A DNA stretch of 64,000 bases, taken from assembly GCA_902779455.1 (NCBI GenBank), contig CACZBS010000012.1, positions 1 to 64,000 on the forward strand, written 5' to 3'. The notes below the pieces were generated by a model. The model saw only the letters and a program-made list of their open reading frames with translations, did not search any database and was not told where the DNA came from. A program made the position numbers and the translations under genes. This document shows positions 17,282-26,410 of the stretch, in pieces (position 1 is the first letter of the stretch; each line of letters opens with the position of its first letter). This DNA is from an uncultured Prevotellaceae bacterium (lineage in GTDB: Bacteria; Bacteroidota; Bacteroidia; Bacteroidales; Bacteroidaceae).

Positions 17282-18802
17282 TTAGTAATTGTTCTGGACT
17301 AAGTTGCCTTGTGCGGCCTCGATCTCGTTTTGCGGGATGGGCAGGTACTTCTTGCTCTCGCTCCACGTGTTGGTGCGATAGCCGTACTTGTCGGGGACGA
17401 GCGTCGTCGAGGCTTTGCCCGTGCGGACGAGGTCCCAGTAGCGCTTGCCTTCGCCGACGAACTCGAGCTTGCGCTCCTGGATGATATTGTCGACGGTGGC
17501 CGTCAGGTTATCGGTCAGACCGGCACGGTGGTGCACCTGGTTGAGGTAGTCGGCAGCCTTCGACGCGTCGCCGTTGGTGAGCACGAGCAGTTCGGCGGCA
17601 TTGAGGAGCGTCTCGGCATAGCGGTACATGCGGAGGTTGTTGTTGAAGTTGCCGTCGGTGGCGCCGTTGATGTCGACGAGATTCGACTTGCGTGCCAGGT
17701 ATTTGTTGAGGAAGTAACCCGTATCCTGATAGCGGGGCTTGTAGGTGCCCTCCTGGGCATGATAGCAGGTGGCGTCGCGGCGGGTGTCGCCGTCGGCATA
17801 CATCTCGTAGGTCTCAGCACGCACGACGAAGGTTCCCCAGCCGTTGTCGATGCCGTCGTCAGCCAGTGCGCCCGTGGGCGTGTCGGGGCTGATGATGCGG
17901 GGCAGCCATGTGCCGCCGACGTTCTTTACGCCGCCTTCGTAGGCGCGTTTGCCGTTAGGTCCGTCGGTGTAGCAGATTTCCCAGATCGACTCCTTGGTCC
18001 ATTCGCCCGACGTCTCCCAGATGTTGGGATAGCTGGGGTTCAGGTCATAGAGGGGCGAGGCAATGATCTCCTGCATGTACTGCAGGGCCTTGGCGTAGCG
18101 GGCCTGGTCGTTCTGATACATCACCATCTCGGCGTAGAGCATATAGGCCATGGCCTGCGAAACGCGGCCCAGGTTGTCGTCGTCCCACTGCATTGGCAGC
18201 ACCTTCATGTCGATGGCGCCCTCGAGGTCCTCGATGACGTTTTTATAGACGTCGTCGGCCTTCAGCTGGTCAGCCAGATAGGGGGTACGCAACTGCTCGG
18301 TGAAGTAGGGGATGTTGCCATAGAACTTCCACAGTTGGCAGTAGTAGAAGTCGCGCAGCACGCGAGCCTCGGCCTCGAAGAGAGCCTTGTCCTGGTCGGT
18401 CATGTTGGCGTCGGGCAGATAGCTGACGACGTCGATGGCGCGCTTCACGCCCTGATAGCTCTGGTCCCAGACGCCGCGCAGGGCCGTCAGCGGGGTTGAC
18501 TCGAAGTTCTCCATGAGGTGCCAGTGCTGCTGGTCGCTGGGATCAGATGCGCCCGTCCACATGATGTCGGCCATGACGTCGGCCGAGACGTTCAGCGACG
18601 AATATTGTGCACCGTTCCAGTCGTACATGCGCATCGGGGCATAGGCAGCCACGAGGGCCTCGTAGACATGCTCCTTGGTGGAATAGTATTCACCGAGCGT
18701 TGTCTTGGTCTGCGGTTCCACTTCGAGGAAAGAGTCGGCGCAGCCCGTCAGCATCATGGCAGCCGAAAGCAGACCTGTTGTCAATATCTTGTTTGTATTC
18801 AT
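17282..18802 (-). CDS. SusD/RagB family glycan-binding lipoprotein
   Basis: 506 residues with a lipobox (MMLTGC) and the SusD fold: an N-terminal SusD-like part (FLEVEPQTKTTLGEYYST) and the C-terminal RagB/SusD region with HHRAGL and ERKLEFVGEGKRYWDLVRTG, both hallmark segments. It forms the hinged lid over the SusC channel at the cell surface. It lies 30 bases after susC and 24 bases before the glycan-binding protein, so these are one transcript. Confidence 0.96.
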   Translation of the reverse strand: MNTNKILTTGLLSAAMMLTGCADSFLEVEPQTKTTLGEYYSTKEHVYEALVAAYAPMRMYDWNGAQYSSLNVSADVMADIMWTGASDPSDQQHWHLMENFESTPLTALRGVWDQSYQGVKRAIDVVSYLPDANMTDQDKALFEAEARVLRDFYYCQLWKFYGNIPYFTEQLRTPYLADQLKADDVYKNVIEDLEGAIDMKVLPMQWDDDNLGRVSQAMAYMLYAEMVMYQNDQARYAKALQYMQEIIASPLYDLNPSYPNIWETSGEWTKESIWEICYTDGPNGKRAYEGGVKNVGGTWLPRIISPDTPTGALADDGIDNGWGTFVVRAETYEMYADGDTRRDATCYHAQEGTYKPRYQDTGYFLNKYLARKSNLVDINGATDGNFNNNLRMYRYAETLLNAAELLVLTNGDASKAADYLNQVHHRAGLTDNLTATVDNIIQERKLEFVGEGKRYWDLVRTGKASTTLVPDKYGYRTNTWSESKKYLPIPQNEIEAAQGNLVQNNY

Positions 18803-18832
18803 TGTATAGTTTATATTAAAAAAGGTGATACA

Positions 18833-21800
18833 TTAGAAGCCCAGGTTCAGGCCGACGGTGAACACCTTGGCCTGCGGGTAGACGCCCTTGTCGATGCCGA
18901 GCGACTTCTGGTCGGCGGCAATCTCGGTGTCGAAGCCGTGATACTTGGTGAACGTGAGCAGGTTCTCGGCAGCGACGTAGACGCGCAGACGCTCGATGAA
19001 GGCCTTGCGGGTCAGCTCGCGCGGCAGGGTGTAGCCCAGCTGGATGTTCTTCAGACGCATGTAACTGCCGTCGTAGACGTAGAGGTCGGACGACATCCAG
19101 TTGACGGCGTCGCCGGCCACATAGCGCGGCGTGGTCGTCGAGGTGCCCTCGCCGGTCCATCGGCCGAGCATCCAGCGCGGCATGTTGAATCCGAAGGCGT
19201 CCGAACGGCCGAAGGTGGCGTCGTAGATGTCGTTGCCGATAGTGCCCTGGAAGAAGGCCGAGAAGTCGAAGCCGCGCCACTCGGCGTTGAGGCTCAGACC
19301 GAAGGTCCAGTCGGGCATGCCCTTACCGATCTTTGTCTCATCCTGGTCAGAGATCTTGCCGTCGCCGTTGACGTCGACAAAGCGGACGTCGCCCGGCACG
19401 GCGTTAGGCTGGATGAGGCTGCCGTCGGCATTGGTGTAGGCCATCACCTCGTTCATGTTCTGGAAGATGCCGTCGGTCTTGTAGCCATAGAAGTAGGGGA
19501 AGGGCTCGCCGTTCATGGCGCGGGCGATCGTTCCGACGTTGGCATAGCTGTCGGTGCCCATGTATCCGCTCTCGTTGCCCAGCTTGACCAGTTCGTTCTT
19601 CAGGTAGGACAGGTTGCCCTTGACCTGGAACTTGGCGTCGGCCACGTTGAACTTATAGCCCAGTTCGAACTCGAAGCCGCTGTTCTTCATGTCGCCCACG
19701 TTGCCGATAGGCTTCGACTCACCCACGTAGTTCGGGATGGGAATCTCCATCAGCATGCCGTTGGTCTTCTTCACATAGTAGTCGGCGCTGAAGGTCAGGG
19801 CATTGTTGAAGAATCCGAAGTCGACGCCGAGGTCGGTCTGCTCGCTCTCCTCCCACTTCAGGTCGGGGTTGGCAAGTCCGCCGGCCTTGACGCCGCGGAT
19901 CTCGTTCTCATTACGTCCGAAGAGCACGTTGTGGCCCGACTCTGTGTAGACGGCATAGCGGAAGTTACCGATGTTCTCATTACCGTTCTTACCCCAGCTG
20001 GCGCGCAGCTTCAGGTTTGATAGCCAGTCGCGGGTCGATTCCATGAACTTCTCGTTCATCACGTTCCAGCCCACCGAGAACGAGGGGAACGTGGCGTAGT
20101 GGTTGTTCGATCCGAAGCGGCTCGAACCGTCTCGGCGCACCGTGGCCTGCACCATGTAGCGCTCGTCGTAGTTGTAGCTGGCGCGGGCGAAGAGCGATGC
20201 CAGTGTGGCCGTCTCGTTGGGGCCACCCCATACGTTCATGTCGCCGTCGACGGCCAGTCCCGTCGAATAGTCGATATAGGGCTTGGCACCCGTCGGGTCG
20301 ACCAGGTTGTTGCGGCTGCCTCCGAGATACCATCCCGTCGACTTCTTGGCCGACTGTCCCAGCACGACGTTGATTGTGTGCTTGTCGAAGGTCTTGTCCC
20401 ATGTCAGCACGTTCTCCAGCTGCCAGTTGGTGCCGCGGTTGCTCTGGGCGTTGGCGCCGTTCTTCGTGGCGTTGTTGTTGCCCGAGAGGTAGTAGAGGAT
20501 GTTATAACCCTTGTCGATGCCGTTGAAGTTGAGGTCGGCACCGTAGGAGATGCGGTAGTTGAATCCATAGCCCAGGCTCAGGTCGGCGGCGAAGTTGGCC
20601 ACGAACTTGTGCACCCAGGTGTAGGCACCCGGCAAGGCCAACATGGCCAGCGGGTTGTTCAGCTCCTTGAACTCACTGCCTGGCACGGTGTAGAGCATGC
20701 CTTCAGCATTGTACATGGGCTGATAGCCGCGTGCGCCGTACAGGTTCTGGTATTCGGCCAGGGCAGCCTCGGCTTCGGCTCCAGAGAGGTAAGGCTTCAC
20801 GATGGGCGACAGGCAGAGGGCGCTGCCCAGCACCGATCCCCACTCCGAGTTGGTGCCGATGCCGACGCCCTTCACGCGTGCATACGAAAGATTAGCGGTG
20901 ACGGTCAGTTTGTTGAGCCACTCGCGCTCCTTCGTGGCGTCGAAGAGCACATACTTCGTGTTGCTGCGCAGCGTCATGCGCTTATAGTTAGAGCGGTCGA
21001 AGTTGCCGCCGACGATGCCCTCCTGGTCGTAGTAGCCCAGCGAGAGGTAGTAGTTCACCTTCTCCGAAGCGCCGCTGACGTTCACCTCATGGTTCACCAC
21101 CGGGGCGTCGTCGTTGAACACCAGGTCCTGCCAGTTTGTGCCCTCGCCGAAGCTGTAGGGGTCGGCATAGCGTGGGGCCGATCCGCTGTTCATCAGACCC
21201 TCGTTGATGAGCAGGGCATACTCCGTGGCGTTGAGCACGTCGCGCTTGCGCCAGGGATTCTGTATGCCGTACGAGAAGTTGTAGTTGACGGCCGTCTTGC
21301 CCATCTTGCCCGACTTGGTGGTGACGATGACCACACCGTTGGCAGCACGTGCACCGTAGACGGCACCCGAGGCGGCATCCTTGAGCACCTCGATCGACTC
21401 GATGTCCGAGGGGTTCAGGTAGTCGATGTTGCCTTCGAGCGGCATGCCGTCGACGATGTAGAGTGGGTCGGCATTGTTGATCGTACCGATGCCGCGGATG
21501 CTCACGCGGGCGGCAGCACCGGGCTGACCAGAGGCAGCCGTCACCGTGACGCCCGAGGCCAGACCCTTCAGCGCATTGTCCACACGCACCGGGGTCGTGC
21601 CGGCCAGATCGTCGGCGCTCACCTTGGCAATCGAGGCCGTGACGACGCTCTTCTTCTGCACACCATAGCCGATGACCACCACCTCGTCGAGCAGCTGCTC
21701 GTCAGGCTGGAGTGTCACGCTGACACTGGGGAAGGTGGCCCTCACGTCCTGTGAGGTGTAGCCCATGTACGAGATGGTCAGCACGGCGCCTGGCTCCACG

Positions 21801-21991
21801 TCGATGCGGAAGTCGCCGTCATAGTTGGTGATGACACCGTTGGAGGTGCCTTTCTGCACAACAGATGCGCCGATGACGGCCTCGCCGGTGTTGTCGACGA
21901 CATGTCCCGTCAGGGTGCGCTTCTGTGCAAGAGATGTCATCGACGTCAGCATGAGCGTCAACAACATGAGTAAGAATTTTGTTTTCTTCAT
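18833..21991 (-). CDS. SusC/RagA family TonB-dependent glycan transporter
   Basis: 1052 residues. After a signal peptide comes a carboxypeptidase-regulatory-like domain (about 25-100), then the TonB-box region DEVVVIGYGVQKK (about 103-115), a plug domain with the family signature around GIGTINNADPLYIVDGMP, and a 22-strand beta barrel ending in an aromatic residue (LGF). It imports oligosaccharides across the outer membrane using TonB energy. It is the first gene of the PUL and has its own promoter. No SusR or HTCS regulator adjoins it; the nearby sensor kinase points away. Confidence 0.97.
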   Translation of the reverse strand: MKKTKFLLMLLTLMLTSMTSLAQKRTLTGHVVDNTGEAVIGASVVQKGTSNGVITNYDGDFRIDVEPGAVLTISYMGYTSQDVRATFPSVSVTLQPDEQLLDEVVVIGYGVQKKSVVTASIAKVSADDLAGTTPVRVDNALKGLASGVTVTAASGQPGAAARVSIRGIGTINNADPLYIVDGMPLEGNIDYLNPSDIESIEVLKDAASGAVYGARAANGVVIVTTKSGKMGKTAVNYNFSYGIQNPWRKRDVLNATEYALLINEGLMNSGSAPRYADPYSFGEGTNWQDLVFNDDAPVVNHEVNVSGASEKVNYYLSLGYYDQEGIVGGNFDRSNYKRMTLRSNTKYVLFDATKEREWLNKLTVTANLSYARVKGVGIGTNSEWGSVLGSALCLSPIVKPYLSGAEAEAALAEYQNLYGARGYQPMYNAEGMLYTVPGSEFKELNNPLAMLALPGAYTWVHKFVANFAADLSLGYGFNYRISYGADLNFNGIDKGYNILYYLSGNNNATKNGANAQSNRGTNWQLENVLTWDKTFDKHTINVVLGQSAKKSTGWYLGGSRNNLVDPTGAKPYIDYSTGLAVDGDMNVWGGPNETATLASLFARASYNYDERYMVQATVRRDGSSRFGSNNHYATFPSFSVGWNVMNEKFMESTRDWLSNLKLRASWGKNGNENIGNFRYAVYTESGHNVLFGRNENEIRGVKAGGLANPDLKWEESEQTDLGVDFGFFNNALTFSADYYVKKTNGMLMEIPIPNYVGESKPIGNVGDMKNSGFEFELGYKFNVADAKFQVKGNLSYLKNELVKLGNESGYMGTDSYANVGTIARAMNGEPFPYFYGYKTDGIFQNMNEVMAYTNADGSLIQPNAVPGDVRFVDVNGDGKISDQDETKIGKGMPDWTFGLSLNAEWRGFDFSAFFQGTIGNDIYDATFGRSDAFGFNMPRWMLGRWTGEGTSTTTPRYVAGDAVNWMSSDLYVYDGSYMRLKNIQLGYTLPRELTRKAFIERLRVYVAAENLLTFTKYHGFDTEIAADQKSLGIDKGVYPQAKVFTVGLNLGF

Positions 21992-22039
21992 ACTTGCTTT
22001 TTTAGTTAGTTAAAGATTCGTTATGTTAGGTTACGGCTG

Positions 22040-22047
22040 CAAAGGTA
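22040..22047 (-). promoter_or_regulatory. Promoter -7 element of the susC operon
   Basis: TACCTTTG on the minus strand, 49-56 bases upstream of the susC start, followed by the GCAGCC that often trails this element here. A good TTTG upstream element is not apparent, suggesting activator dependence. Confidence 0.6.
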
Positions 22048-22206
22048 ATAAAAAATAATTGCATGTGTATATGATGTTTTGAAAAAAGTAGACAAGCTAA
22101 GTTTGCTTTTGTTGTAAATAGTTGCTATATAGATGTTTATGGTTGTCGCTTTTGTAAAAAGAGTGGACGAAGCCATCCTTGCCCATGCCTGTCTGAATGC
22201 GAAAAA

Positions 22207-22235
22207 TTGGTCATTTATGTAATAAAACTGACCAA
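22207..22235. promoter_or_regulatory. Inverted repeat upstream of the sensor kinase
   Basis: TTGGTCA (22207-22213) and TGACCAA (22229-22235) are perfect 7-base arms, 15 bases apart, ending 20 bases before the chosen kinase start. This is a possible operator; no protein can be assigned. Confidence 0.4.
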
Positions 22236-22254
22236 AATAGCGTTAATGATATGT

Positions 22255-23391
22255 ATGCAATGGACTGACCGGATCCGACAGGTGAAGATATGGCTCGTGG
22301 TGGCGGCGGTGCTGATCGCCGTGGCCTCCCTGCTGGCGTCGCATCTGATGGTGCGCGACCTGCAGCAGGAGGAGCGCCGCAAGATGGAGGTGTGGGCCGA
22401 GGCCATGCATGCCCTCAACGAGGCCGACGCCGAGACCGACCTGACGCTCGTGACGGCCGTCATCGAGGGCAACAACACCATCCCCGTCATTGTGCTCGAC
22501 GCTGAAGGCGCGGTGATGGACTACCGTAATATTAAAGATGTGTCTGACGTCGAGGCTTATGCCCGGCGGATGCGTGCCCGGGGCGACACGATCCGCATCG
22601 AGCTGGGCCCCACGATGGGCTATCAGCTGGTCTGCTTCGACGAGTCGCTCATCCTGAAGCGGCTGACGCAGTATCCCTACTGGCAGCTGGGCATCGTGAT
22701 GATCTTTGTCGTCGTCGCCATCTTCGCCCTGCTTTCCTCGAAAAAAGCTGAACAGAACAAGGTGTGGGTGGGCCTCTCGAAGGAGACGGCCCATCAGCTC
22801 GGCACGCCCATCTCGTCGCTCATGGCGTGGGTCGAGATATTGAAGGAGAACTATCCTGACGACGAACTCATCCCCGAGATGGACAACGACGTGAAGCGCC
22901 TGCAGCTCATCGCCGAGCGCTTCTCGAAGATCGGGTCGCTGCCCGAGCCCGTCGAGGCGTCGATGAACGACCTGCTCGACCGTGTCATCGTCTATATGGA
23001 CAAGCGTACGTCGCAGAAGGTGGCCATCAGCGGCCACTATCCTGACCACGACGTCATCGTCAAGATGAACGCCTCGCTCTTCGAATGGGTCATCGAGAAC
23101 CTCTGCAAGAACGCCGTCGACGCCATGGAGGGCACGGGCCGCATCGACCTCACCCTGACGGAGGAGTCGGGCCTCGTCGTCGTCGAGGTGAGCGATACGG
23201 GCAAGGGCATCCGCAAGAAGGACATCGGCAACGTCTTCCGCCCGGGCTTCACGACGAAGAAGCGCGGCTGGGGCCTGGGCCTCTCGCTGGCCAAGCGCAT
23301 CGTCGAGGAATACCACAAGGGCCGCATCTTCGTGAAGCAGTCGGAGGTGGGCCGCGGCACGACGTTCCGCATCGAACTGAAACAGAACTGA
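22255..23391 (+). CDS. Membrane sensor histidine kinase
   Basis: 378 residues. An N-terminal membrane helix (WLVVAAVLIAVASLLAS), a periplasmic loop of about 110 residues and a second helix (GIVMIFVVVAIFALLSS) lead to a kinase core. ETAHQLGTPISSL carries the phospho-accepting His; the ATPase lobe shows ENLCKNAVDAME (N box), DTGKGI (G1) and GWGLGLSLAKRI (G2). It senses an unknown signal. I chose the ATG at 22255; ATG 22246 is possible, and a TTG further up lies within the inverted repeat. No response regulator is adjacent. The GH27 gene starts 29 bases downstream. Confidence 0.88.
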   Translation: MQWTDRIRQVKIWLVVAAVLIAVASLLASHLMVRDLQQEERRKMEVWAEAMHALNEADAETDLTLVTAVIEGNNTIPVIVLDAEGAVMDYRNIKDVSDVEAYARRMRARGDTIRIELGPTMGYQLVCFDESLILKRLTQYPYWQLGIVMIFVVVAIFALLSSKKAEQNKVWVGLSKETAHQLGTPISSLMAWVEILKENYPDDELIPEMDNDVKRLQLIAERFSKIGSLPEPVEASMNDLLDRVIVYMDKRTSQKVAISGHYPDHDVIVKMNASLFEWVIENLCKNAVDAMEGTGRIDLTLTEESGLVVVEVSDTGKGIRKKDIGNVFRPGFTTKKRGWGLGLSLAKRIVEEYHKGRIFVKQSEVGRGTTFRIELKQN

Positions 23392-23420
23392 TTGCTTTAT
23401 TTAACTATAACTTAAAAACT

Positions 23421-25931
23421 ATGAAATTGACAAAGACTTTAAAGACTCTGGCCGTGGCCCTCTGCGCCCTGGCCATGAACTGTCCTGTGGCCGCACAGGA
23501 CGACGTCGCCACCTTCCGCACATGGGCCATGACGCCCCCGATGGGCTGGAACTCGTGGGACTGCTACTACTCCTCAGTCACCGAGAAGGAGGTGATGCAG
23601 AACGCACAGTACCTCGTCGACAACGACCTGGTCCGTCATGGCTGGGAATATGTCGTCGTCGACATCCGCTGGTATTGCAACCACCCCTCGCTCGGCGGCG
23701 GCAACTATAACCAGCGGGGCGACCAGGACTACGTCATCGACGACTACGGCCGCTACCTGCCCTCGCCCACGCGCTTCCCCTCGTGCATGCAGGACGGCGT
23801 CAACGTGGGCTTCAAGCCTCTGGCCGACAAGCTCCACGCGATGGGTCTCAAGCTGGGCATCCACCTCATGCGCGGCGTGCCCAAGTCGGTCCTCGGCTCC
23901 TCCTATAAGCTGAAGGGCAGCGAGCAGACCGCCTGGAGCCAGGTCTACAGCTCGACGACGCCCGCCTGCACATGGCTGAAGGACAACCTGACCGTTCAGA
24001 ACAACGAGTATGGCCAGCTCTACTATAACTCCATCATGGACCTTTATGCCCAGTGGGGCGTCGACTTCCTCAAGATCGACGACCTCAGCCGTCCGTTCTA
24101 TACCGACGAGATCCGCATGATCCGCCGGGCCATCGACCAGACGGGCCGCCCCATGGTGCTCTCTCTCTCGCCCGGCAAGACACAGCTGCAGTATGCCCAG
24201 GACTGTCTGGACAATGCCAACATGTGGCGCATGATGGACGACCTCTGGGACAACTGGAGCGCCGTCGACGCCGTGTTCCAGGAGGCCGACGCCTGGAGCC
24301 AGTATGCGCGCCCCGGCAACTATGCCGACTGCGACATGCTGCCTCTCGGACAGATTGCCATGACCATCGGCGACCCGGGCTACACCTCGGCCCAGAGCGG
24401 CCGCTGGACGTCGCTGACTGAGAATGAGCAGCTGACGATGATGTCGCTCTGGGGCATCTGCCATTCGCCCCTGTTCTTCGGCGGCGAGATGACCCGCAAT
24501 GACGACTTCACGCTCTCGCTGCTCACCAACGAGGAGTATCACCGCATGCACAAGTATGGCGTCGAGGCCCGTCAGGTGCTTAACGACGAGGACATGGGGC
24601 GCGTCGCATGGACGTCTCTCGACCCCGAGACGGGCAACCGCTATCTCGCCCTCTTCCAGCGCGACAACAACCGATGGATCGTCGGACAGAAGGCCCTCTA
24701 TCGCTCCGAGGTCGTCGCCTATACGACCGACGGGCATAAGGTCGACGTCGACATCGCATGGCCTGAGGGCTCGAAGACGCTTGTGCTCGTCGTCGACGAC
24801 GGCGGCGACAACTACAACTACGACCACGGCGACTGGATCAACCCGACGCTCATCCTGCGCGACGGCACGGAGGTGGCCCTGACCGGCACGTACAAGACCC
24901 GCCAGTACACCAACTCCTATTTTAATCGCGTGCGCGAGAACAGCAACGTCGACAACGGCGGCAAGATGCGGGTGATGGGCCAGACCTACGACCGCGGCTT
25001 CTCCACCGACGCCAATGCGGCCATCTTCTTCCAGATTCCTGACGACATGGACGTCGTGCGCTTCACGGCCATGGCCGCCGCCGACGACTCGGGCATCGGC
25101 CAGACGGGCGCCACGACCTCGATACGCTTCATGGTGTTCGACCAGAACCCGCTCACCAACGAGCAGGACGACTATGCCGCCCGCTCGGGACTCATCTCGC
25201 GCACCGGCACCAAGTCGACCACGATGGAGTGCGACGTCACGGGGGCCGAGCAGCTCAAGATCGTCGTGAGCAACTATGGCGACGGCTTCGCCTACGACCG
25301 CGCCGACCTCATCAACCCCGTGCTCATCGACGCCGACGGCCAGGAGACGTCGCTCACCACGCTCCAGCACACCAGCTACACCTCGGAGTGGGGCACGCTC
25401 CACGTCAACCGCAACGTCGAGAACGGCACGCTCCGCGTCGACGGACAGTCGTACACCACGGGTCTGGGCCTCAATGCCCAGTGCACCCTCGTCTACGACC
25501 TGCCCAAGGGTCACTCCTACAAGACCTTCCGCGCCCTCTGCGGCTACGACTCCTCGTGCGACACCGACAACACGTCGTCGTCAGGCACCACCATGGAGTT
25601 CCTTTTCTACGTCGCCAAGGGCCAGCCCTACACCTTCGACCTGACGCAGCTGGGCTATAGGGCCGACGAGCAGGTGCCCGTCTATGACATCTGGGCCGGG
25701 CAGGACCTCGGCACGTCCACGGGCGTCCTCACCACCGACGTGCCCAGCCATGGCGTGCGCCTGCTGCGCCTGGGCGACAATGTCGCCACGGGCATCACCC
25801 GTCCCGCTGCCGATGGTGTCGCCCCCTGTGGGGCCACGTCGCAGCCGGTCTACGACCTTCAGGGCCGTCGCGTCGTCTCCCCGAAGCATGGTCTCTACGT
25901 CCGTCAGGGCCAGAAAATATATGTGAAATGA
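23421..25931 (+). CDS. GH27 alpha-galactosidase-like enzyme with two NPCBM-type domains
   Basis: 836 residues, exported (signal ending near AAQDD). The GH27 barrel begins TPPMGWNSWDCYY, has the nucleophile region DFLKIDD near residue 216-221 and the acid/base region GNYADCDML near 301-308, where the common NDPD is ADCD. A beta-sandwich and two NPCBM-like domains follow (about 485-600 and 630-745), and the end (VYDLQGRRV ... GLYVRQGQKIYVK) resembles a type IX-secretion tail. It should release terminal alpha-galactose, or beta-arabinopyranose as in some GH27 members. It is likely transcribed with the kinase gene just upstream. Confidence 0.9.
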   Translation: MKLTKTLKTLAVALCALAMNCPVAAQDDVATFRTWAMTPPMGWNSWDCYYSSVTEKEVMQNAQYLVDNDLVRHGWEYVVVDIRWYCNHPSLGGGNYNQRGDQDYVIDDYGRYLPSPTRFPSCMQDGVNVGFKPLADKLHAMGLKLGIHLMRGVPKSVLGSSYKLKGSEQTAWSQVYSSTTPACTWLKDNLTVQNNEYGQLYYNSIMDLYAQWGVDFLKIDDLSRPFYTDEIRMIRRAIDQTGRPMVLSLSPGKTQLQYAQDCLDNANMWRMMDDLWDNWSAVDAVFQEADAWSQYARPGNYADCDMLPLGQIAMTIGDPGYTSAQSGRWTSLTENEQLTMMSLWGICHSPLFFGGEMTRNDDFTLSLLTNEEYHRMHKYGVEARQVLNDEDMGRVAWTSLDPETGNRYLALFQRDNNRWIVGQKALYRSEVVAYTTDGHKVDVDIAWPEGSKTLVLVVDDGGDNYNYDHGDWINPTLILRDGTEVALTGTYKTRQYTNSYFNRVRENSNVDNGGKMRVMGQTYDRGFSTDANAAIFFQIPDDMDVVRFTAMAAADDSGIGQTGATTSIRFMVFDQNPLTNEQDDYAARSGLISRTGTKSTTMECDVTGAEQLKIVVSNYGDGFAYDRADLINPVLIDADGQETSLTTLQHTSYTSEWGTLHVNRNVENGTLRVDGQSYTTGLGLNAQCTLVYDLPKGHSYKTFRALCGYDSSCDTDNTSSSGTTMEFLFYVAKGQPYTFDLTQLGYRADEQVPVYDIWAGQDLGTSTGVLTTDVPSHGVRLLRLGDNVATGITRPAADGVAPCGATSQPVYDLQGRRVVSPKHGLYVRQGQKIYVK

Positions 25932-25980
25932 CGCTTGGGAGGCGATGATTTGTAATAAAAAAGTCTCGTATTGCTATTGA

Positions 25981-26125
25981 TTTTTATAATCCGTTGATAA
26001 TCAGCGGACTCGCAAATCGCTAAAAAAGAAGCGGTGCTTTTCGACTCGAGAAGTGCCGCTTTTTTCATCGAGAAGCGGTGCTTTTTGCCTCGGGAAGCAC
26101 CGCTTTTCTCCATGAAGGATGCCGT
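25981..26125. repeat. Dispersed hairpin repeat, family B, copy 2
   Basis: The core 26028-26108 holds four AAG(C/T)(G/A)(G/C)... CGCTT units as in copies 1 and 3. A preceding hairpin CCGTTGAT/ATCAGCGG (25991-26007) corresponds to the CTGATT/AATCAG hairpin ahead of copy 3. The trailing CTCCATG..GGAT..CG.TTTGTCA is shared with copy 3. Confidence 0.8.
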
Positions 26126-26180
26126 TTTGTCAATTAAATTCAAATAAACTAATTGTTTTAGTTTAATTAACTAAAGAAAT

Positions 26181-26211
26181 TAGTTTAATTCATCATTTGT
26201 TTGTATCTTTG
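26181..26211 (+). promoter_or_regulatory. Promoter upstream of the TPR gene
   Basis: TATCTTTG at 26204-26211 with a TAGTTT-type element about 19 bp upstream. It gives a 5' leader of nearly 200 bases that includes the long G/C-rich hairpin. Confidence 0.55.
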
Positions 26212-26243
26212 CTGCCGAAATAGGATGTCGGATATGATGTGTG

Positions 26244-26350
26244 AAATGAAGTTACAGACCCCACCCCCAATGGTTAAAAATGAAGTTACAGACCCCACCC
26301 CCAACCCCTCCCCTTGAGGGGAGGGGTTGGGGGTGGGGTCTGTAACTTCA
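26244..26350. repeat. Perfect 70-base hairpin with adjoining direct repeat (family D)
   Basis: 26281-26350 is a perfect inverted repeat: 34-base arms starting TGAAGTTACAGACCCCACCC with a two-base loop. The first 24 bases or so of the arm also occur as a direct copy at 26248-26270. It is transcribed as part of the leader of the TPR gene. A weaker relative lies at 57091-57158. Confidence 0.85.
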
Positions 26351-26410
26351 ATTTAATGTATAACAAAGGTATAGCCTGCCTCCGAAATGATAAATTCAAC
26401 GATGCAACTT

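Noticed and set aside
20099-21754. Plus-strand frame of 551 codons
   Set aside because: Antisense of susC; low-complexity Val/Ala/Gly-rich product without motifs.
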